A stretch of 55,727 nucleotides of DNA from CAYWGR01 sp964458015 (GCA_964458015.1 CAYWGR010000009.1:1-55727), one strand, 5' to 3'; shown: positions 8,941 through 23,031, counted from the stretch's first letter. Numbers and translations are program-made. Notes: generated from the sequence alone by a model not told the origin.

Positions 8941-10389
8941 TTACAGGATAATTTGTGCTAATTTCCACGCCAATAAGGCAGTGCCGGCCAGGGCCAGAGG
9001 GGCCAAGATAAAGACGGTGATCGGCCAGAGGATGGTCATGGCGTCGCGTTTAACCCGCACGGCGATCTCGTGCGAGGGCGATGCTTGGTCGTCGGTTTCC
9101 ACGTTGAGCGTGAAAGTTTCAACCGAGTTGCTGCTCGAACTTTCGTCACCGGGCGGCGAGACTTGGATGCTTGGCAATTCCGTAATGGTATCGGCCAGGG
9201 CCGCCACGGGGATCGGCTTGTGAGCCTTGCGGAGCGAGGGTGCAACGGCGGCTGGTACTTTTGCCGCGGTAGGGACAAACCTGGGATGGACCGCCATTGG
9301 CGGCGCGGCAATCGGCGGCGGAACGGCCATGGGCCATTGCCCCGCCCGAAGCGGCAAAAATGGTTGCAGCCGTGTCATCACGTCGCGAGCCGAGGGAATT
9401 CTCTGCGTTGGATCCTTGGCCATCATGTCGGCCATGACCTCGACGAATGCCGCGTTAAGGTTTGCATTCAGGCGACGCGGATCCAGCGGGCGCAAATCGC
9501 AATGGGCGCGGGCTTTGTCCGATGTCGTGCCGCCGGGGAAAGGCACCTTGCCCGTCACGGCGTAATAAAGCGTGCAACCGAGCGAGTAGATGTCCCAGCC
9601 GGGCGAGGGTTGCCAAGGATTCCGCACATGATCGGGCGAAAGGTAGTCGGCCGTCCCCACGATTTTGCCGTGGCGCGGATCGTCCTTGAATTCATCGTTG
9701 AGCGAAGCGGCAAGCCCCACGTCGGACAGCTTGGCCGCGCCGTTGGGCGAAACCAAAACGTTGCCGGGCTTCACGTCGCGATGCACGATCCCTTGGTTGT
9801 GGAGATAGTCGAGCCCTTCGGCTACTTGATAGATAATCGAGGCCGCGGTGGATATTTCCAAAGGGCCGTCGCGCCGGACCAGTTTTCGCAAATCCATTCC
9901 GGGCACGTATTCGGTGGCCAGATAATGCACGTTGCCGTCTTCACCGGCATCGAGCGCGCCGACGATCTTGGGATGGTTCAGGATCATCATCGCGCGAATT
10001 TCGCGATTGAAATTCTCGACGGCCTCGGGCGTGGATTTGTCGCGGGGCAAAACCTTGATGGCGGCGATGCAGCCGGATTCATAATGGCGGGCTTTGAACA
10101 CCTGCCCCATGCCGCCTTGTCCGATGGAATCGACGATCTGATAGGGCCCCAGGTTGAACTTCGTGCGGCCGTCGAGCAGTTGCTTGGCTTGCCATGCGTT
10201 CAGAAGTCCCATATCGACCAGCCGGTCGGCAAGCTGGCGATCGGTGGGCGGAGCATTCGCATCAGGCTCATCGCCATCCGACCAGCGCACGCCCTGGCAG
10301 GCTTTGGCCAATTGCGGCTGTGTCAACAGGCCGCTGGCCAAAGCACATTGCTGGAAAGTCGATCGGTCGGAATGATGGCCGTTGGACAT
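8941..10389 (-). CDS. membrane-anchored Ser/Thr protein kinase
   Basis: Hanks-type kinase of 482 residues. An N-terminal 75-residue helical region with two similar halves (CALASGLLTQPQLAKAC and RLVDMGLLNAWQAKQLL) precedes the catalytic domain. The glycine loop is IGQGGMGQVFKA (about 89-100), the ATP-binding lysine K112 in AAIKVLP, and the catalytic loop HRDVKPGN (D205). The Mg-binding motif is DVG (223-225) instead of DFG. A Pro/Ala/Val-rich linker follows, and then one transmembrane helix at the very C-terminus (about 455-480) rather than the usual central helix, so the kinase sits in the cytosol without a large external sensor. It lies 9 bases after the ArsF-like gene and is probably cotranscribed with it. 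Confidence 0.92.
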   Translation of the reverse strand: MSNGHHSDRSTFQQCALASGLLTQPQLAKACQGVRWSDGDEPDANAPPTDRQLADRLVDMGLLNAWQAKQLLDGRTKFNLGPYQIVDSIGQGGMGQVFKARHYESGCIAAIKVLPRDKSTPEAVENFNREIRAMMILNHPKIVGALDAGEDGNVHYLATEYVPGMDLRKLVRRDGPLEISTAASIIYQVAEGLDYLHNQGIVHRDVKPGNVLVSPNGAAKLSDVGLAASLNDEFKDDPRHGKIVGTADYLSPDHVRNPWQPSPGWDIYSLGCTLYYAVTGKVPFPGGTTSDKARAHCDLRPLDPRRLNANLNAAFVEVMADMMAKDPTQRIPSARDVMTRLQPFLPLRAGQWPMAVPPPIAAPPMAVHPRFVPTAAKVPAAVAPSLRKAHKPIPVAALADTITELPSIQVSPPGDESSSSNSVETFTLNVETDDQASPSHEIAVRVKRDAMTILWPITVFILAPLALAGTALLAWKLAQIIL

Positions 10390-10398
10390 GCCCTGGGT

Positions 10399-11568
10399 TT
10401 ACTTTTTGTTTTCTTTTTTAGGATCCTTCGTCGCCGGTGATTCCTTGGTGGCATCGGCAGCGGGGGAAGATGGTTTTTTCTCGGTTCCCGTCGCAGTTTT
10501 CGGCGGCTCATGCGGCAGTGTTTCGGCGTCCGGGTCGAAGGGCATTGCTTCGCTTCCCATGGTGGGGAACTCCGTCGGCGTCTCTTTTTTGGGATCCGCC
10601 GTTGGATTGTCGGCCTTGGGGGGCGAGGTTTTCGGATCGGTTTCGGGCGTCAGAATTTGGGAAGCTTCCTCGGGTTCGAGTTCCAGTTCCGGTTTCAGCG
10701 TTTTTTGAATGAAGTCGCGGACGTATTTTTGGAATTCTTCTTTGTTATCGACTAGTTCCCAAACCTTTTTTTCAAGATTCGTCGCCATGCCCGAGCCGTC
10801 GAGACGGGCGTCGCCCACGACGATGCAGGTTTTTTTCACCATGAACTCTTGGACCAGGGAGGCATTCTTGGGCGACTGATAGTCCAGGACCTTCCACACC
10901 AGAGTGCCGTCTGCGAGAGCGTCGGCGAAGTGTTTATCAACGACTTCCTTGGTGTATTTTTCGATTTTGTCGCCCAGGGCGGCCAGATCTTTTTTCTTTT
11001 CCTTCTCGGCTCCCTTTTCAGCATCTTTTGCAGGAGCTTTTACGGTAGCTTTTGCAGGAGTCTTTCCGGGTTTTTTATCGACTTGTTTCCCGGGGGTCTT
11101 TTCGGCGTCTTTTTCCGTGCTTTTTGTTGCCGCGTTATTGTTTTTTGCCGAGTCTTTGGTTTTCGTTTTCACCGCGTTATTGTCTTTGGCCGATTCCTTG
11201 GTTTTTGTACTGGTTTTGGCGGTGTCTTTACCCGTATCTATTGAAGCGGCGGTCTTGGTTTTCGCGGCATTGCTGTCTTTTGTTGTGCTTTTGGTTTTGT
11301 CAATGGGTTTTGGTTTGGCGGTGTCTTTGTCTTTTGCGGCTGTTATGTTTTTTTCAGGGCCTAGGATGGCGCTCTGCCCGTAGCTCGCTTTCATCTCTTT
11401 TTCGGGAGTGTCCTTGCCGCGAAAACAATAAACAATCACGGCCTCGGGCAACGGTTTTTCGACGGGGGGGCGCGTCGGGGCGGACTGTGTGAGCAGCAGC
11501 GACAAAATGCCGACGCTGGCGGCCAGAAAAGCCACGACTCCCGTAATCATTAATTTCTTAACGAGCAT
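10399..11568 (-). CDS. membrane-anchored ArsF-like thioredoxin-fold protein split by low-complexity insert
   Basis: A single N-terminal helix (residues 5-27) anchors the protein, probably facing outward. The segment AVIVYCFRGKD and, much later, KYTKEVVDKHFADALADGTL, KVLDYQSPKNASLVQEF and NLEKKVWELVDNKEEFQKYV match my recollection of the family annotated as nitrophenyl compound nitroreductase subunit ArsF (thioredoxin-like). In that family the first strand is followed at once by a C-x-x-C motif. Here the cysteines are absent, and about 130 residues of Lys/Thr/Ala/Asp repeats (about 60-190) separate the strand from the rest of the domain. The C-terminal 90 residues are also disordered and Pro/Lys/Thr-rich. 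A redox role is therefore doubtful. It forms a unit with the downstream kinase, which could phosphorylate the Thr-rich tract (inference). Confidence 0.6.
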   Translation of the reverse strand: MLVKKLMITGVVAFLAASVGILSLLLTQSAPTRPPVEKPLPEAVIVYCFRGKDTPEKEMKASYGQSAILGPEKNITAAKDKDTAKPKPIDKTKSTTKDSNAAKTKTAASIDTGKDTAKTSTKTKESAKDNNAVKTKTKDSAKNNNAATKSTEKDAEKTPGKQVDKKPGKTPAKATVKAPAKDAEKGAEKEKKKDLAALGDKIEKYTKEVVDKHFADALADGTLVWKVLDYQSPKNASLVQEFMVKKTCIVVGDARLDGSGMATNLEKKVWELVDNKEEFQKYVRDFIQKTLKPELELEPEEASQILTPETDPKTSPPKADNPTADPKKETPTEFPTMGSEAMPFDPDAETLPHEPPKTATGTEKKPSSPAADATKESPATKDPKKENKK

Positions 11569-12128
11569 GGTTCGTCCTCCCTCATTGGGGATTCTTTTGC
11601 GTTACAAATCAGTTGAGGGTGATTGAATCAAAACAATGTGCCTTCTTCGATCATATTCAGACCTATGCCCGAAATGCAACTAACAAGTGTCTAATTACCG
11701 AGATGATCTGTCATTTTGCCGTTGAAAGGGTTTTTTGAGTCGAAAATACAGTCAAGACGGGGGGCTCTGTGCAATTTGTCAGGACAAGGATATTCTTGGT
11801 AGCGCAGTTAAGCTCAGAGGAGTCGTTGGGCAATTGTTGCAGGCGGAATTAAGCGGCGTTAATGGAGCATAAGTAAATCTAATATATGTATTCTATTGAC
11901 ATTAGGCTCTCTAATGATAATATGGAATGAGGTGGGGGGCAGTTTTTTTGACTGCTTTCTGCATAAGATAACAGTAGTCTGCGCGCCACGTAAAAGCGTG
12001 TAGTGGGGCCGCTTGCGGCCCGCGTCATTCCTGGAACACGCTCCAGCAAAATACGCGGCAAGTTGCCCTACTTGGTTTGTGTCTATCGCTAGCAATATCA
12101 CTACGAAGCTCTGGGAGTAATCGTCACC
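11569..12128. other. intergenic region and gltB leader
   Basis: 560 bases between divergent genes, without a convincing coding frame. The right half is the gltB leader. After the promoter at 11896-11923 come several short hairpins: GCAGT/ACTGC around a T7 loop near 11940, and GGGCCGC/GCGGCCC near 12007. A weak ribosome site GGGAG lies 11 bases before the GTG start. I could not match it to a known glutamine riboswitch consensus. Confidence 0.5.
11896..11923 (+). promoter_or_regulatory. candidate sigma70-type promoter of gltB
   Basis: TTGACA (11896-11901), a 16-base spacer, then TAATAT (11918-11923), within an AT-rich patch. A slightly shifted GATAAT (11916-11921) is an alternative -10. Transcription would start near 11930 and give a leader of about 200 bases. 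Confidence 0.5.
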
Positions 12129-16688
<4,560 letters not shown>

Positions 16689-16759
16689 AAATAAAAAATC
16701 GAGATTAGAATATTTTGCCGCCGATCGAACGGCGGAGTTGAATACGAAGGACACGATCA

Positions 16760-18193
16760 ATGGCGAATCCAACCGGGTTTTTGCAATATCCACGAGTCGA
16801 TATCGGGCATCGCCCCGTCGAGCAGCGCATCCAAGACTGGCATGAAATCGACCAGCCCTTGGTCGATGAAGTTCTGAACCAGCAGGCGTCGCGCTGCATG
16901 GATTGCGGCATCCCGTTTTGTCATTCGGTGGGGTGCCCTTTGCGCAACCGCATTCCCGAGTTCAACGATTTGGTTTACCATCAGCGGTGGCGGGACGCGG
17001 CCGAAAACCTGTTCTCGACCAACAACTTCCCGGAAATCACCGGTCGCGTGTGTCCCGCGCCGTGCGAGGCGGCTTGCACGCTGGCGCTGAACGATCGGGC
17101 TGTGAATATCAAGCAGATCGAGTATCAAATCGTCGAAAGGGCTTTTGCCGAGGACTGGATTCAGCCTCTGCGTCCGAAGACGAAGACCGGCAGAAAGGTC
17201 GCGGTCATCGGTTCCGGCCCCTCGGGGTTGGCGGCAGCGCAACAATTGGCTCGGCAGGGGCACAAGGTCGTGCTGTTTGAGAAAGATGACCGCCTCGGCG
17301 GGCTTCTACGCTACGGCATTCCCGATTTCAAGCTGGAAAAGAACATCATCGACCGCCGGCTCGAACAAATGACCGCCGAGGGCGTGAAGTTCGAGCCCAA
17401 TGTCAACGTCGGCGTTGACATAAAAGCCGCCGAGTTGCGCGAGCAATTCGATGCGATTATACTTTGCATGGGCGCGGGGCAACCGCGCGAGTTTCGCGTA
17501 CCAGGTGCTGATCTACAGGGCGTTCACTATGCGATGGATTTCTTGCCGCAGCAAAACCGTCGCGTGGCCGGCGATCCGCTGTCCCACGGCAAGAAACCGC
17601 CGATTTCGGCCAAGGACAAGCATGTCATCGTGATCGGCGGCGGCGATACCGGCAGCGATTGCGTCGGCACGTCCATTCGCCAGGAAGCAAGATCCGTTAC
17701 GCAGTTGGAAATTCTGCCGCAGCCGCCCGAAGGCTATAACCCCGAAACGCCGTGGCCGTTCTGGCCGAAGATTATGCGCACATCGTCGTCGCAAGAAGAA
17801 GGCTGCGAGCGACGATGGAGCACGCACACGAAGGCGTTGACCGGCTTGGATGGGCATGTCGCTCAGGTCCAAACTTGCGCGGTTACTTGGGAGCCCGGTC
17901 CCAAGGGCTGGCAGATGCAGGAAATTTCCGGCACGGAATGCACGTTGCCGGCCGACTTGGTGTTGATCGCGATGGGCTTCGTCCACGTGGTTCACGAAGG
18001 GCTCGTGAAAGAGCTAGGCATGGAACTGGACGGCCGCGGCAATGTGGCTGTCAACGATTGGATGAGCAGCGTGCCCGGCGTTTTTGCGGCCGGCGACACG
18101 GTTCGCGGGGCTTCGTTGGTGGTTCATGCCATCAATCAAGGCCGTTTGTGTGCCGCGGCGTGCGACAAATGGTTGAAGACGCTCCCCGAGTAA
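16760..18193 (+). CDS. gltD: glutamate synthase small subunit, NADPH-dependent
   Basis: Feeds electrons from NAD(P)H through FAD and iron-sulfur clusters to GltB. The N-terminal region has the two cysteine groups for the 4Fe-4S clusters (CMDCGIPFCHSVGCPL and CPAPCEAAC). The FAD-binding dinucleotide fold is VAVIGSGPSGLAAA (about 150), the NADPH-binding fold VIVIGGGDTGSDC (about 292), and the C-terminal GVFAAGDTVRGASLVVHAI closes the FAD site. Its length of 477 residues is normal. It lies directly downstream of gltB and is almost certainly cotranscribed. It converges with the SGNH gene; the 95 bases between them show nothing notable. Confidence 0.97.
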   Translation: MANPTGFLQYPRVDIGHRPVEQRIQDWHEIDQPLVDEVLNQQASRCMDCGIPFCHSVGCPLRNRIPEFNDLVYHQRWRDAAENLFSTNNFPEITGRVCPAPCEAACTLALNDRAVNIKQIEYQIVERAFAEDWIQPLRPKTKTGRKVAVIGSGPSGLAAAQQLARQGHKVVLFEKDDRLGGLLRYGIPDFKLEKNIIDRRLEQMTAEGVKFEPNVNVGVDIKAAELREQFDAIILCMGAGQPREFRVPGADLQGVHYAMDFLPQQNRRVAGDPLSHGKKPPISAKDKHVIVIGGGDTGSDCVGTSIRQEARSVTQLEILPQPPEGYNPETPWPFWPKIMRTSSSQEEGCERRWSTHTKALTGLDGHVAQVQTCAVTWEPGPKGWQMQEISGTECTLPADLVLIAMGFVHVVHEGLVKELGMELDGRGNVAVNDWMSSVPGVFAAGDTVRGASLVVHAINQGRLCAAACDKWLKTLPE

Positions 18194-18288
18194 TTCGCTC
18201 GATACATCCATCGTCGGGAGACGATCATCGGCATGTCGGGCAGCATTGTTGCCGGCTGCCATCCGTCGGAGCGATTTCGGTTGAACCG

Positions 18289-19473
18289 TTATCGGATCGA
18301 GCTATCTTTCTTTTCAGGATTGCGCGCAACGACCGGCGTTGTTTTTTCGACCGCCGGAATGTCCATGCGATTGGCGATCATGGCGGCGCCGCCGTCGGTA
18401 AACGGACGAATCACCTCTTGCTCAAAGCGTTTCGCAAAGACAGTTGCTCCCGTGTGCGTTTCATGGCAGCCCTCGACGAAATCTTCGTCCGACAGCCAAG
18501 CGGTTGCATCAATAATGCCGCATTGATTTTGCTCTGCGAATCGACGAAGATACTCGTTGCGCGTTTTCATCGCCGAGGCGGGATAAAGGCTCCGAATTCC
18601 GCTGCCTTCAGGCGTTAGCATCAGTGCTAAGCGGATCTTTTTTTCTCGGCACAAGGCAGCAACGGCTTGAAAGGCGCTGTCAACGATTTCGGATATGGCG
18701 AATTTCTCGATATAGGGGCGGCAGTGCTCAATCTCGCGATGCCATGCCTTTGGATCGCCTTTTTCTCGAAAGTAAAAGGCGGGCACCCATCCATAGGCAT
18801 CAATTCCTTCCCACAACGTATCTGTTCGATTAGACGAATGCAGCCAACTAGGCAAGAAATAATTCATTAGAAGATAGCGATGGTAATAGCATGGTACGAG
18901 TTGCGCACGACACCATTGCCGACAGAAACCTGGTTTGTCGTTCACTTTTGATGCCAACAAACGGACGTCCTGCAATCGCAATCGATTGATATCTATGTGT
19001 TCGATCCACCACTGGTCTGTCATCATGAGTACGGGCGTAAACTCGACCAATAAAAGATCTGGATGAATTCCATCGCTCAGAAGTCTCTGGAGGCACATTA
19101 GTTGTTCCGATGGCGTAAGACCGGCAATACCGAAGTTAAAAGTAAGTGGCTTGGCAATGCCATTGTCTTTCTGAACGATGTCTGTCATTGCATCTTTAGC
19201 GATCGTTTTATGGTCCGTTAAGGATGCAAGGCGCAAACCAAATGATATCCGCGAACTCCCCATCACAACGATCAAAGGACGTGAAACAGGGTTTTCGGCG
19301 ATTCGATTTTGCAGTTGGCATAACTTCGAGCCGTATTCCGGATCGCGCAGGGTAGGCCAACATTCCATGGCTGCATAAAACGATGCTTGGACCAGGGCAA
19401 AAGACAGCAATCCCCAAAGAACAACGCTCTTGGGACTTGCCCTCCGTTTCCTGTAACCTGCAATCCCGCTCAT
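18289..19473 (-). CDS. membrane-anchored SGNH-like protein, partner of MBOAT acetyltransferase
   Basis: A 394-residue protein with one N-terminal transmembrane helix (VVLWGLLSFALVQASFYAAM) and an outside domain. VVMGSSRISFG supplies the GxS block, FNFGIAGLTPSEQ the G/N block, and the C-terminal IDATAWLSDEDFVEGCHETH the Asp...His pair expected of SGNH hydrolases/acetyltransferases (AlgJ/AlgX/DltD-like). The ATG at 19473 is preferred to the longer frame because AGAGGA lies 7 bases upstream and it follows the MBOAT stop by 26 bases. Together with the MBOAT protein it should transfer acetyl groups across the membrane onto an exported polymer. The catalytic residues are only partly recognisable, so a binding role is possible. 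Confidence 0.7.
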   Translation of the reverse strand: MSGIAGYRKRRASPKSVVLWGLLSFALVQASFYAAMECWPTLRDPEYGSKLCQLQNRIAENPVSRPLIVVMGSSRISFGLRLASLTDHKTIAKDAMTDIVQKDNGIAKPLTFNFGIAGLTPSEQLMCLQRLLSDGIHPDLLLVEFTPVLMMTDQWWIEHIDINRLRLQDVRLLASKVNDKPGFCRQWCRAQLVPCYYHRYLLMNYFLPSWLHSSNRTDTLWEGIDAYGWVPAFYFREKGDPKAWHREIEHCRPYIEKFAISEIVDSAFQAVAALCREKKIRLALMLTPEGSGIRSLYPASAMKTRNEYLRRFAEQNQCGIIDATAWLSDEDFVEGCHETHTGATVFAKRFEQEVIRPFTDGGAAMIANRMDIPAVEKTTPVVARNPEKKDSSIR

Positions 19474-19499
19474 TCGGTAATCCTCTGGCTCGATAATCG

Positions 19500-20932
19500 C
19501 TAGAATTGGAAGTAGATAAAGGCTTTGCCCGAATCGAGGGCCAACATCAAAGCTACGGTTACCGCCGTTGCATAGCCCGCGCCAATGACCGGAGCCGGCA
19601 GCTTGTTTTCGGCCCAACGCCAGAAACCGCGGTGGGCAGCGGCGTGAGAAAGGACTACCACGGCCGCAATGAACCAGAAGCTGGCTGTATCGAGCGGCGA
19701 TCCCAGGCCTGAATGCGGAATCGCCATCCTACCGAGAATCGTGGCGGCGGCGGAAAACGTCGTTGCACGGAAAAATACCCAACACACGCAGACGGTCAGA
19801 AACGTGAGGGCAATGCGTAAGGCTGTTCCTGGGAGGCTCTGCAACGACCGATTCAGGCGGGGGCGACAAGTCACAAGATCACGGAACTCGCGGTGGACAA
19901 TCAGCAACGCCCCGTGCAAGATGCCCCAGACGACGAACGTCCAACTAGCGCCATGCCAGAGTCCCCCCAAGGTCATGGTGATCATCAGGTTGCGGGCTGT
20001 CAGACGCCGCTGGCGGGCAGGATCATCNNNNNNNNNNAGGGAATGAACAGATAATCGCGGAGCCAGGAAGAGAGGGAAATATGCCAACGTCGCCAGAACT
20101 CGGAGATATTGGTGGAAAGGTAGGGCATATTAAAGTTTTGGGCTAAATGATAACCGAGCATGTGGGCGGCGCCCAAGGCCATGTCGGTGTAGCCGGAGAA
20201 GTCGCAATAGATTTGCAAAGCATAGGCGAGCACCGCCACCCAGACGGCGCCGGTGCCATAGTTTTCGGGGGAGGCAAAAACCGGATCCGCAAACAGAGCC
20301 ATACGGTCGGCGATGGCCATTTTTTTGAACAAGCCTAACACCATATAGCCCAACCCTAGCTGTAGGCGGGCCCAGTCCCAATGCTTCTCGCGACGGATTT
20401 GCGGCAAAAAGTCGCGCGCTCGGACGATGGGGCCGGCCACCAAATGCGGGAAGAACGTAATGAACAACATGAAGTTCAGTAGGTCTCGTTCCGCGGGTAT
20501 TCGTCGCCGGTATACGTCCACCGTATAGTTGATGGCCTCGAACGTGTAGAAGGAGATCCCGATGGGCAACATCACCTGCAACACCGGCATCGAGGCCGTC
20601 GCCCCGACCGATTGCAATGCTTGTTCGAGCGATTGAAGAAAGAAATTGGCGTATTTGAAATAGGCCAGCAGGGATAGGTTTGAAACCAAACTAACGACCA
20701 GAAGCAGACGTCGCCAGCGCGGCGATGCGTCGCTATCCATGCCACGAGCCACCCAATAGTCCATGGCTGTCGAAACGCAAATCAGTGCGGCAAGCCAACG
20801 GTTCCAACTGGCGTAGAAATAGAAGCTGGCTGCCAGGAGCAGCAAAACCCGGGCTCGATGCCAAGGCATTGCCCAATAGATCATAAATACGGCAATGAAG
20901 AAGATTAAGAACTTTTCTGAGCAGAAGAGCAT
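19500..20932 (-). CDS. MBOAT O-acetyltransferase (AlgI-like), interrupted by an N gap
   Basis: Polytopic membrane O-acyltransferase that passes acetyl groups outward for polysaccharide O-acetylation. The start (LFCSEKFLIFFIAVFMIYW), LPIGISFYTFEAINYTVDVYRR, FFPHLVAGPIVRARDFLPQI and NISEFWRRWHISLSSWLRDYLFIP are AlgI signatures. After the gap ITMTLGGLWHGASWTFVVWG supplies the catalytic histidine. The run of ten N at 20028-20037 falls where relatives have LGGNRxG. The two halves are in different reading frames, so the real gap differs from ten bases; the gene itself is probably intact. The start at 20932 fits family N-termini. The SGNH partner follows 26 bases downstream. Confidence 0.9.
20028..20037. 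other. assembly gap (10 N) in the MBOAT gene
   Basis: Ten undetermined bases. The frames before and after do not agree over ten bases, so the true sequence is of another length, probably 15-20 bases judged from the conserved AlgI block that is missing. Confidence 0.95.
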
Positions 20933-21362
20933 GTCTGAAAACTCTTGGTCTAGTTCGTCGTGTTAATGATTGGGGTAAGTTCAAGCTGGAAATGTCGAGG
21001 AGCATAGCCTGGTTCGACACGAACAACCTGAATGGCAAATGCAAAAAAGGAATTCGGTCCACCTTGAGGTGTCCCCCCCGTGGTGTGCCGTGAAAAACGG
21101 CGGAAGTGTAGTGATAGAGGCTGTTTAAGGTCAATGCCAAAGTTGGACAAGAGGTTCGTGGGGTTCACGGCTTATGACGTGAAACACTTCAGATTCGTCT
21201 CTTATGTGCCGATACAATACGCGACTTTTCAAATAATGGGTGTCATCTTGTCACCCCAAAAGACTGTTTTACTTTTCCCTAATAACCCAGAATGCCAGCT
21301 TTGTCTTTATTAGTGTCCTCTAGCGGTGGCATGCCGCTGGATTGGGCCGGGGAGCTGAAAAC
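20933..21362. other. divergent intergenic region
   Basis: 430 bases between the divergent MBOAT and glycosyltransferase genes. AT-rich on the right side; a short hairpin GGGTG/CACCC lies near 21240 and a C7 run near 21070. It must hold promoters for both genes, but I see no clear -35/-10 pair. No convincing coding frame. Confidence 0.4.
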
Positions 21363-22874
21363 TTGAATACCTCACCTTTGCGTCTATACCGAGCCGCTAC
21401 TGAGCAGACTGGGCCGTCGCGCGAGCCGTCTTTTTTGATGTCGTCGTATAACAGTGGTGCTACGAAGGGCCAGCGTTTAGGTACGCCCGGCTATTCGTAT
21501 GATTTTGTGGCGAAGTTATTCGCCCCGTTGTTTGAGCGGCTTGGAAAGTATACCGAAGTCCAAGGATCCCATGATAACCTGGACGGCATTGTTCAGAAGG
21601 AGCTCCAAGAGGATCGGGATCCCGTGCATATTGTTTTTCGACCCTTTCAAGATGCCTATTTGGCGCCCCATGCCCGTAATGTCGTGGTGCCGGCCTGGGA
21701 ATTTCCCGACATTCCCAACGAAGCATTTGATGGAAATGCGCAAAACAATTGGGTTGAAACGGCCAATCGTTGCTCGTTGGTGTTAGTGGGCGGACCGTTC
21801 ACGGCAAAGGCGTTGGAATCGGCCGGAGTAAAAACGCCGATTCGCATTGTGCCCGTGCCGATTGCCGAAAAAAACTTCGCCTTGCCGCGATGGCAAAGTG
21901 ATCATCGCGTTAGCCTGGATTGTTCTCCCTATGTTTTTGTGGATAAGGACACGGGAATTCAAGCTACAATCCAGCCGACAAGGCAAAGAGGCGGGCTGAG
22001 GGAAAAGATTCGCACAAACAGTCTTAAATTCTATCGCAACTACGTTAAACCTCTTGTTCCTCGCGGTATTCTTCCTGTTGTCTTGGCGTCGCTTCGTGCG
22101 GGCGCTCAGGCATGGTGTGAAGAATTCCCGCATTGTGAACGGTCGCAGGGGCTCAATCTTGACGGAGTCGTGTATACCAGCATCTTCAATCCCGCGGATG
22201 GCCGTAAAAATTGGGAAGACATGATAACGGCCTTCCTCTATGCGCTGCGCGATTGTGAAGACGCCACGCTTGTGCTGAAGTTGATCACTAGCAATCCGGG
22301 CGCACTCAACCGTGTATTAGGTTTCTATCGTCGGTTGGGTTTTTCGCATCGCTGCCGCCTTGTGCTGATTCCCGACTTCTTGAGCGATGCCGATATGATG
22401 CGGCTAACGCAGGCTAGCACGTATTATTTGACGACGACGCGCGCGGAAGGGAATTGTTTGCCGTTGATGGATTATCTTGCAGCGGGGCGACCCGGCATTT
22501 CGCCTTCGCATACGGCCATCGGCGACTATTTTGATACGGACATCGGATTTGTCATTGAATCGCATCCCGAGCCGTGTTCCTGGCCGCAAGATACCAGTCA
22601 TCGGTGGCGAACGTCATGGCATCGTTTGGTTTGGCCTTCGTTGGTTGAACAAATACGTCACAGCTATGACATTGCCAAGAATGATCCGGCTGCTTATGAA
22701 ACGCTCGCTTCGGCCGCGCGAGATAAAATGCTTCACTGGGCTCATCCCGAAGCTGTTTGGCCTCAATTGCGTTCCGCGATGCGATCGTTGATTTCGCCGA
22801 CATTCCAAGACACTGCATCCGAGGATGATGTCGTCGAAACGTTTGTTCTTGCCGAGAAACGGCTCGCCGCTTGA
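21363..22874 (+). CDS. GT4-like glycosyltransferase
   Basis: A GT-B-fold glycosyltransferase of about 503 residues. The N-terminal half has the segment PGYSYDFVAKLFAPLFERLGK, then VVPAWEFPDIPNEAF and LVLVGGPFTAKALESAGVKTPIRIVPVPI, a pattern seen in glycan-cluster transferases. The C-terminal half has RRLGFSHRCRLVLIPDFLSDADMM followed by TTTRAEGNCLPLMDYLAAGRP, the E-G-x-x-L-P-L-M-E-x-x-A acceptor/nucleotide motif. The start is uncertain. TTG at 21363 has GGGGAG 8 bases upstream and is used here; TTG at 21342 and ATG at 21438 are alternatives. The sugar donor cannot be predicted. It lies alone on its strand between the O-acetylation pair and the Sfp-type gene. Confidence 0.8.
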   Translation: MNTSPLRLYRAATEQTGPSREPSFLMSSYNSGATKGQRLGTPGYSYDFVAKLFAPLFERLGKYTEVQGSHDNLDGIVQKELQEDRDPVHIVFRPFQDAYLAPHARNVVVPAWEFPDIPNEAFDGNAQNNWVETANRCSLVLVGGPFTAKALESAGVKTPIRIVPVPIAEKNFALPRWQSDHRVSLDCSPYVFVDKDTGIQATIQPTRQRGGLREKIRTNSLKFYRNYVKPLVPRGILPVVLASLRAGAQAWCEEFPHCERSQGLNLDGVVYTSIFNPADGRKNWEDMITAFLYALRDCEDATLVLKLITSNPGALNRVLGFYRRLGFSHRCRLVLIPDFLSDADMMRLTQASTYYLTTTRAEGNCLPLMDYLAAGRPGISPSHTAIGDYFDTDIGFVIESHPEPCSWPQDTSHRWRTSWHRLVWPSLVEQIRHSYDIAKNDPAAYETLASAARDKMLHWAHPEAVWPQLRSAMRSLISPTFQDTASEDDVVETFVLAEKRLAA

Positions 22875-22924
22875 TCGTTTTGCAAGATCAGCAGGGCCAA
22901 TCCATTGTTGAATTTGGGAAAAGC

Positions 22925-23006
22925 GTAGGGCGGGTCGAGCGAAGCGATGGCCCGCCTTGAATTCTTCGCAAAATGGTGGGTCTTCGCTTCGCTCGACCCG
23001 CCCTAC
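22925..23006. repeat. long perfect inverted repeat between convergent genes
   Basis: The arm 22925-22947 (gtagggcgggtcgagcgaag + cga) is exactly complementary over 23 bases to 22984-23006. A second, inner pairing is possible through gatggcccgcc and gtgggtc. It is the best-preserved copy of the repeat at 8832-8896 and also sits between convergent stops, so bidirectional termination is a likely side effect. Confidence 0.85.
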
Positions 23007-23031
23007 CGAAAACTGATCGGCCCTGGCAAGA

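Noticed and set aside
9070..10440. Open frame of 456 codons opposite the kinase gene
   Set aside because: Antisense shadow of a clear kinase; the Arg/Gly/His-rich composition is typical of reverse reading of high-GC genes.
11930..12128. Glutamine riboswitch in the gltB leader
   Set aside because: Hairpins are present, but the conserved glnA RNA core could not be found by eye.
20733..21140. 135-codon reverse frame upstream of the MBOAT gene
   Set aside because: It overlaps the MBOAT start in another frame and has no protein features.
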